Assembly (NCBI GenBank): GCA_001897035.1
Contig: MKRS01000357.1
Location: forward strand, 1-9,838
Direction of reading: 5' to 3'
DNA: 9,838 nt
Source of the DNA: Bacteroidales bacterium 45-6
GTDB lineage: Bacteria; Bacteroidota; Bacteroidia; Bacteroidales; Dysgonomonadaceae
Below are positions 5,451-9,838 of this stretch, piece after piece. A program made the translations under genes and the position numbers. Below the pieces are notes generated by a model. The model was not told the DNA's origin. It saw nothing but the letters and a program-made list of their open reading frames with translations, and ran no database searches. Position 1 is the stretch's first letter; each line of letters starts with the position of its first letter.

Positions 5451-6296
5451 ATGAAAATTGGGGTACTGTATATAGCTATAGGAAGATACACTGTTTTTTG
5501 GAAAGATTTTTATCAAAGTGCAGAAAAATATTTTTTGCCTGGACATCCGAAGAGCTATTTTCTGTTTACGGATTCTGAAGTTCCCTTTTGGGATAAATCC
5601 AACTTGAATATAAGACCTTTTTATCAAAACAAGTTAGGATGGCCTTTTGATACCCTAATGAGGTTTGATATATTTTTACAAGCTGAAGAGTATTTAAAGG
5701 AAATGGATTATTTGTTCTTTTTTAATGCAAATATGCTGTTCGTTCAAAGAATAATAGACGAAGATATTTTCAAAGAAGATAAAAACCTGATAGGTCTTAC
5801 ACATCCTTTATTTTTTGGGAAAATGCCAGATAATTTTAGTTACGAGCGAAATGAACTCTCTTTGGCATGTATGAATTATCAGGAAGGCGAAACCTATTTT
5901 ATGGGAAGCTTTAATGGAGGACGGCAAGAACAATACATCAAACTTATTCATGTTTTAAGCCAAAGAATTCACCAAGATTTAGATCGTGGAATAATTGCAT
6001 TATGGCATGATGAGAGCCATTTAAACAGATATCTTTGGGAAAATAGGGCATGTGTCGAAACCTTAAGTGAAAAGTATGGTATCCCTGAAGAATGGGTCTC
6101 TGGCATTTTATCAAAATATAATAAGAAGAAAATAAAAAAATTCAATCCCAAGATTGTCATCAGGGATAAAGGACATTTTCGATACGGTGGACACCATTGG
6201 CTTAGGGGCGAAACAGACAAAAAACAATCTATATATTCAAAACAGAATCTAAAAAGGATATTTTTCAAGATCAAATTTCTTCTAGCAAATTCATAA
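5451..6296 (+). CDS. GT6 family glycosyltransferase (ABO blood-group / alpha-1,3-Gal(NAc) transferase family)
   Basis: This 281-residue protein aligns along its length with the catalytic domain of mammalian ABO transferases. It has IGVLYIAIGRY at the start, GWPFDTLMRFDIFL at 63-76, FSYERNE at 129-135, TYFMGSFNGG at 148-157 and WHDESHLNRYL at 185-195. Family members transfer Gal or GalNAc in alpha-1,3 linkage, many of them to a galactose that carries alpha-1,2-fucose. The usual DXD is replaced by NAN (92-94, in FFNANMLFV), the NXN form known from bacterial GT6 enzymes, which work without a divalent metal. There is no transmembrane anchor or signal, as expected for a cytoplasmic bacterial enzyme. 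A GT11 fucosyltransferase starts 2 bp downstream. The sugar preference (Gal or GalNAc) is not settled by the sequence. Confidence 0.93.
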   Translation: MKIGVLYIAIGRYTVFWKDFYQSAEKYFLPGHPKSYFLFTDSEVPFWDKSNLNIRPFYQNKLGWPFDTLMRFDIFLQAEEYLKEMDYLFFFNANMLFVQRIIDEDIFKEDKNLIGLTHPLFFGKMPDNFSYERNELSLACMNYQEGETYFMGSFNGGRQEQYIKLIHVLSQRIHQDLDRGIIALWHDESHLNRYLWENRACVETLSEKYGIPEEWVSGILSKYNKKKIKKFNPKIVIRDKGHFRYGGHHWLRGETDKKQSIYSKQNLKRIFFKIKFLLANS

Positions 6297-6298
6297 CT

Positions 6299-7201
6299 AT
6301 GAATAAGAATTGGTTTAGTAAAAAACATTATATACTCTATAGAACTGCTGGTTTGGGAAATCAGTTCTACTATTTTGCGTATTGCGATTATTTAAAACGA
6401 GAAGGTTTTAAGAATGTCAAACTCTTAAATGTTGGCCCCAAAGAGATAGGAGATACTACAGACACAAAAAAACGAAATTTGATTCTGGAAATTCCTCAAA
6501 GGCTGCAGATTCAAAGAATAAAATTGCTGGGGAGAATCTACCTAATTCTGATGCGAGTTTCAAATTGGTTTTTATACGAAAAATTGTGGAGCAAGCTTAT
6601 TCGAATTCACGAGGAACCGGAACTTGAATGGTCGAAATTTAGTCCAATAGAAGACAAAAAGCTTGCGAAATATAATATACATATTGGATGTTTTCAATCT
6701 CATCGTTATATCTCGAATGATTTTTTGATACGACTTTCTCGTATAGTTGGGGAACTGACCCCTGATCCCAAGCTCAAAATAGAAATGGGAGATGTAGCTG
6801 TTCATGTGAGGCGCGGTGATTTTTACACTTTCGGAGATGGTGGGATCTATAATATCATAACAGGGCATTATTATTTGGATGGACTTAAATTTATACAGTC
6901 AAAAAAAAGCATAAATAAGATTTATGTTTTTTCTGATGATTTTGATACAATAAAGGAAGAGATAGGGATGCTATCAAATGCAGGAGAAGTAATTCTTGTT
7001 CAAAATCAAACAGTATTGGAAGACATGAATACTCTACGGCAATTTAGTAATTATATTCTCGGTAATAGCACATTTGCTTGGTGGGGAGCAATGCTTTCTG
7101 TGAATGCCAACCCGTATGTAGTTGTCCCGAAGAATCCTTGGAAAAAAGGAATGGCAACAGCCAGCCCATACTTTCCAGGATGGATGCAAATTGATAACTA
7201 A
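6299..7201 (+). CDS. GT11 family alpha-1,2-fucosyltransferase
   Basis: This 300-residue protein carries the GT11 signature motifs: AGLGNQ at 17-22 near the N-terminus, HVRRGDF at 169-175 (GDP-fucose binding), FSDD at 211-214 and NSTFAWWGA at 256-264. The family transfers fucose from GDP-fucose in alpha-1,2 linkage, usually to galactose, giving H-type structures; activity on other sugars is possible. It lies only 2 bp after the GT6 gene, so the two are almost certainly co-translated from one mRNA. GDP-fucose synthesis genes (gmd, fcl or fkp) are not in the window. No signal peptide is visible, and the enzyme is expected to act in the cytoplasm on the lipid-linked repeat unit. Confidence 0.92.
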   Translation: MNKNWFSKKHYILYRTAGLGNQFYYFAYCDYLKREGFKNVKLLNVGPKEIGDTTDTKKRNLILEIPQRLQIQRIKLLGRIYLILMRVSNWFLYEKLWSKLIRIHEEPELEWSKFSPIEDKKLAKYNIHIGCFQSHRYISNDFLIRLSRIVGELTPDPKLKIEMGDVAVHVRRGDFYTFGDGGIYNIITGHYYLDGLKFIQSKKSINKIYVFSDDFDTIKEEIGMLSNAGEVILVQNQTVLEDMNTLRQFSNYILGNSTFAWWGAMLSVNANPYVVVPKNPWKKGMATASPYFPGWMQIDN

Positions 7202-7210
7202 ATTTATTTT

Positions 7211-8293
7211 ATGAAAGTTCTGCATATAGTTACACGTGCTGATTCCGGAGGAATAAGCACATTGATATATAATTACTATAAACACATTGAACATCAAAAA
7301 GTGCGATTTGATATAGTAGCTATAGATACAGGGGAAAAACAAGGATACCATGACCATTTTGAGAGTCTTGGTATGCGTGTGGTTTATATGCCAGAGAATT
7401 TATATGCCAGACTTTTGTTTTTAATAAGGTTTATATGTAAGGAAAGATACAATGTTGTCCATGCTCATATAGAACTTCAATCAGCTATATATTTATGCGT
7501 GGCGCTATTTTGTAGAGTAAAGGTGCGCATTTCTCATGCACATCTTTCCAAATCTAATTATGGGCTAAAAAATGCAGTATTGAGATTGTTGCTAAATCTT
7601 GTGGCTACGCAGAGATTTGGAGCAAGTGATTTATCGATAAAGGCTGTGTTTGGATTAAAGTATGAAAAATCAGCCGTCGTGATCAACAATGCCATTGACG
7701 TTAATAAATTTTCGTTTGATAGTAATATCCGAACTCAGTATAGGACTAATCTCGGTTTGTCGGACAAATTTGTTATCGGGTTTGTGGGCCGGCTTTCCCA
7801 TCAAAAAAACATTCGTTTCTTAGTGGACGTATTTGCTAAGTTTGAGAAGGAATATTCGAATACAGTCTTGTTGATCGTTGGTGATGGAGAACTTCGAGGA
7901 CAGATGACCGAACAACTTGAAAGTTTAAATTTGCTTTCAAAAACGATCTTCTTGGCAACAAGAGATGATGTTAATGCACTTATGATGGCAATGGATGTAA
8001 TGCTCCTGCCTTCATTTTATGAAGGGTTGCCTTTGGTTTTAGTTGAAGCACAGTCAACAGCATTGATGTGTATCGTTTCTGACAAAGTAACTAGACTTAT
8101 TTCTATTTCAGATTATATCGTTTACAGAGGAATTGAGGTATCCGATACAGATAGTTGGGTAGATTCTATGATCGAATATACAAAACCATATAAGAGAGGG
8201 GTGATGAAAAGTATTATAACAGAGAAACATTTCAATATTGTTAACGAGGTTGATAGATTAGTAAATTTGTATGAATTTGGACTAAATGCATAA
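7211..8293 (+). CDS. GT4 family (GT-B fold) glycosyltransferase
   Basis: This 360-residue protein has the two-domain GT-B layout. The N-terminal acceptor domain begins MKVLHIVTRADSGGISTLIY with the glycine-rich loop, and VVHAHIELQSAIY lies at about 82-94. The C-terminal donor domain has GFVGRLSHQKN at 190-200, LLIVGDGELR at 220-229 and PSFYEGLPLVLVEAQ at 267-281. The last contains the GT4 E-x7-E pair (E271 and E279). It is likely a retaining transferase in repeat-unit assembly. The gap to the fucosyltransferase is 9 bp, so GT6, GT11 and GT4 form one tight unit of matching AT-rich composition. The donor sugar is unknown. Confidence 0.92.
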   Translation: MKVLHIVTRADSGGISTLIYNYYKHIEHQKVRFDIVAIDTGEKQGYHDHFESLGMRVVYMPENLYARLLFLIRFICKERYNVVHAHIELQSAIYLCVALFCRVKVRISHAHLSKSNYGLKNAVLRLLLNLVATQRFGASDLSIKAVFGLKYEKSAVVINNAIDVNKFSFDSNIRTQYRTNLGLSDKFVIGFVGRLSHQKNIRFLVDVFAKFEKEYSNTVLLIVGDGELRGQMTEQLESLNLLSKTIFLATRDDVNALMMAMDVMLLPSFYEGLPLVLVEAQSTALMCIVSDKVTRLISISDYIVYRGIEVSDTDSWVDSMIEYTKPYKRGVMKSIITEKHFNIVNEVDRLVNLYEFGLNA

Positions 8294-8385
8294 GATAGGC
8301 CTATTTTTGGGTTGGTAATTTAATCCTTGATGGCAAGTCTCCAAAAAAGATGAATATACAGAAATACTGAAAACACATTTGAAAT
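8294..8385. other. 92-bp intergenic gap, no clear signal
   Basis: The gap holds a 10-bp palindrome (ataggcctat, 8295-8304) right after the GT4 stop, followed by five T residues (8304-8308). The palindrome has no loop and is too short for a convincing intrinsic terminator. I see no promoter consensus. The downstream GT8/GT14 genes are somewhat G+C-richer, so this may be another module boundary. Confidence 0.35.
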
Positions 8386-9339
8386 ATGGATAATTATAGA
8401 AATAGCAACATCCCTCTCGTCATCGCTTTCACACCGAATTATTTTATTCCGGCGGCAACTTGTTTGTTGTCTATTTTGAAACATTCGGATAAGTCGGATA
8501 AATTTGATGTAATTGTGTTGCTTAGCAAAGACTTACCGCAAGTAATGAAAGACAAATTGCACAGATTCGGTGGTGAAAGGATGAGTTTTACATATTTGAA
8601 TCTTGAAGGTCGGCTGGCAGATATCTATGTAGATGAAAAATATACGGTGGCAGCTTCCTATCGCTTGTTGCTACCCGATCTTTTGCCCGAATACGACAAG
8701 GTGCTGTATATCGACTGCGATGTGATTGTCCGGAATAATTTGGCAGAATTATATCGCTCCGTTGAGTTGCGTGACAATTACATGGCTGGAGTGTTCGAGG
8801 CTACGCTTGATTTTCAGATTCCTCATTTGGAAGCCATTGGCTGCAAGCCGGGAGAGTATATCAATTCGGGATTTTTGATAATGAACCTCACCAAATTGCG
8901 CCAAGATAACATGGCTTCCAAATTTATAGAAGCATCCAAAGCCGAATATTTGGAGTTCCCAGACCAAGATGTTATCAATCAATTGTGCAAAGGGAAGATA
9001 CTTGGATTGCCCCCCTATTGCAACAGCATCCGTACATTCTTCTTGCCTCAATACAAATCATCTTTTCTCAAGTTCTACTCAGAAAAAGATTGGCAAGCAG
9101 TGCAAGAACACGGCACGGTGCATTACACTGGAACGAAACCTTGGGACTCGTTTACGGTGGAATTTAAGGTCTGGTGGCAGTATTACGAAGCATTGCCCAA
9201 AGAGGTGAAACAAGAAGGGAAGCGGAATACAGGAATGTATCTTTTGTATAAATTTTATTCATCAAAACTTGGGGCGTTGCTTGGTACAACATTTCAGCGT
9301 ACTTATCGGACAATTAAATACAAGGAGAAACTGGGATGA
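8386..9339 (+). CDS. GT8 family glycosyltransferase (LgtC-like)
   Basis: This 317-residue protein starts with IPLVIAFTPNYFIPAATCLL (nucleotide-sugar binding). It carries AASYRLLLPDLLPEYDKVLY at 89-108 followed by IDCDVIV (DXD at 110-112), YINSGFLIMNL at 158-168, FPDQDVIN at 191-198 and HYTGTKPW at 246-253. All of these are hallmarks of retaining GT8 enzymes, which include LgtC-type galactosyltransferases and LPS glucosyltransferases. The basic, tyrosine-rich C-terminus could bind the membrane, as in LgtC. Its TGA overlaps the ATG of the next gene (ATGA at 9336-9339), which implies translational coupling. Galactose or glucose would be the usual donor sugars in the family, but the sequence does not decide. 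Confidence 0.93.
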   Translation: MDNYRNSNIPLVIAFTPNYFIPAATCLLSILKHSDKSDKFDVIVLLSKDLPQVMKDKLHRFGGERMSFTYLNLEGRLADIYVDEKYTVAASYRLLLPDLLPEYDKVLYIDCDVIVRNNLAELYRSVELRDNYMAGVFEATLDFQIPHLEAIGCKPGEYINSGFLIMNLTKLRQDNMASKFIEASKAEYLEFPDQDVINQLCKGKILGLPPYCNSIRTFFLPQYKSSFLKFYSEKDWQAVQEHGTVHYTGTKPWDSFTVEFKVWWQYYEALPKEVKQEGKRNTGMYLLYKFYSSKLGALLGTTFQRTYRTIKYKEKLG

Positions 9340-9838
9340 AACATGCCTATCTGATAATAGCCCACCACGAGTTTGAAGTCCTTCAGAAATTGATATATGC
9401 TTTGGACGACAGCCGTAACGATATTTATGTGCATATAGACAAAAAGGTGCGGAAGATGCCCAATTTGGAAGTTCACTTTTCGCAATTATTCATCCTGAGC
9501 GATCGCATGGACGTGCGTTGGGGACATGTTTCTCAGATCAAATGTGAGTATAAATTATTTGAAAAGGCATTCCAGCATGGAGGATATACCTATCATCATT
9601 TGATTTCAGGAGTGCATTTGCCATTGTACTCGCAGGATTACATACATGATTTTTTTGATAGAAATGAAGATGCTAATTGCCAATTCTTGTCCTCTCTCGC
9701 ACAAAACACTTGCGAGGTTACTGATAAGTTGAGGAGGTATAACTTCTTTGTGAGAAATTCTCAACATAAAAATTCCTTAGTAAGGAATATATATCAAAGA
9801 ATGTGGTGGTTTCTAATTTTATATCAGAGTCGATTAGG
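9336..9838 (+). CDS. GT14 family (core-2/I-branching, Branch domain) glycosyltransferase, 5' part
   Basis: The frame is open from the ATG at 9336 to the end of the window (167 codons visible). The N-terminus MKHAYLIIAHHEFEVLQKLI, YVHIDKK at 31-37, VRWGHVSQIKCEY at 60-72 and LISGVHLPLYS at 89-99 match the Branch family (PF02485), where 'AYLIxAH', 'HxDKK', 'VxWGxxS' and 'LxSGxDxPL' are usual. The position often occupied by D in the last motif is H95 here. Animal members are beta-1,6-GlcNAc branching enzymes. Bacterial ones are capsule or LPS transferases of largely unknown specificity. The 4-bp overlap with the GT8 gene shows that they are one operon. The full family length of about 290-300 residues implies that roughly half the gene lies outside. 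Confidence 0.88.
   Translation, partial: MKHAYLIIAHHEFEVLQKLIYALDDSRNDIYVHIDKKVRKMPNLEVHFSQLFILSDRMDVRWGHVSQIKCEYKLFEKAFQHGGYTYHHLISGVHLPLYSQDYIHDFFDRNEDANCQFLSSLAQNTCEVTDKLRRYNFFVRNSQHKNSLVRNIYQRMWWFLILYQSRL

Noticed and set aside
5969..6328. Minus-strand ORF of 119 residues opposite GT6, and similar long antisense ORFs at 818-1177, 1686-2069 and 7034-7357
   Set aside because: All are shadows of plus-strand genes with strong family motifs, and none shows a recognisable domain of its own.
8295..8308. Palindrome ataggcctat plus T-run as an intrinsic terminator
   Set aside because: There is no loop and only 5 bp per arm, so a stable RNA hairpin is unlikely; the same-strand genes continue 90 bp later.

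Overview
This window is part of a surface polysaccharide (capsule or O-antigen type) biosynthesis locus. The organism is probably a gut or host-associated member of the Bacteroidales such as Bacteroides or Parabacteroides. That assignment rests on the gene families (Caps_synth, GT32, GT6, GT11, tandem ORF6N proteins, an AlbA_2-type ATPase with an NVTD-repeat linker), the moderately AT-rich DNA and the weak ribosome binding sites. It is an inference from content, because no rRNA or other taxonomic marker is present. All recognised genes lie on the + strand.

Layout. (1) Bases 1-337 hold the 3' end of an AlbA_2/RecG-like ATP-binding regulator. It has a perfect 12-bp x 4 tandem repeat and a C-terminal winged helix. 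(2) Bases 509-3205 hold three glycosyltransferases: a GT2 enzyme, a Caps_synth (GT32-like) enzyme overlapping it by 4 bp, and a GT32 enzyme. (3) Bases 3368-5394 form a visibly G+C-richer block: a hexapeptide-repeat acetyltransferase, two tandem paralogous ORF6N-domain genes with related flanks, and a 90-bp orphan 3' end of a second, different acetyltransferase. (4) Bases 5451-8293 are an AT-rich tight run: a GT6 (ABO blood-group family) transferase, a GT11 (alpha-1,2-fucosyltransferase family) gene 2 bp downstream, and a GT4 enzyme. (5) Bases 8386-9838 hold a GT8 enzyme and, overlapping by 4 bp, a GT14 (core-2/I-branching family) gene that runs off the window.

Together the eight glycosyltransferases and one acetyltransferase would build and decorate one repeat unit. 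The most informative pair is GT11 next to GT6. A fucosyltransferase of this type can make Fuc-alpha-1,2-Gal (the H determinant), and GT6 enzymes add Gal or GalNAc alpha-1,3 to such a fucosylated galactose. The polysaccharide may therefore carry a blood-group A- or B-like epitope. No initiating sugar-phosphate transferase, flippase, polymerase, nucleotide-sugar synthesis gene or UpxY/UpxZ-type regulator is present, so the locus must continue outside the window.

The middle block looks like a site of repeated recombination. The duplicated ORF6N genes and the severed acetyltransferase tail suggest that an acetyltransferase/ORF6N cassette replaced or was inserted into an older acetyltransferase gene. 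No convincing promoter, terminator, RNA gene, IS element or CRISPR array was found.
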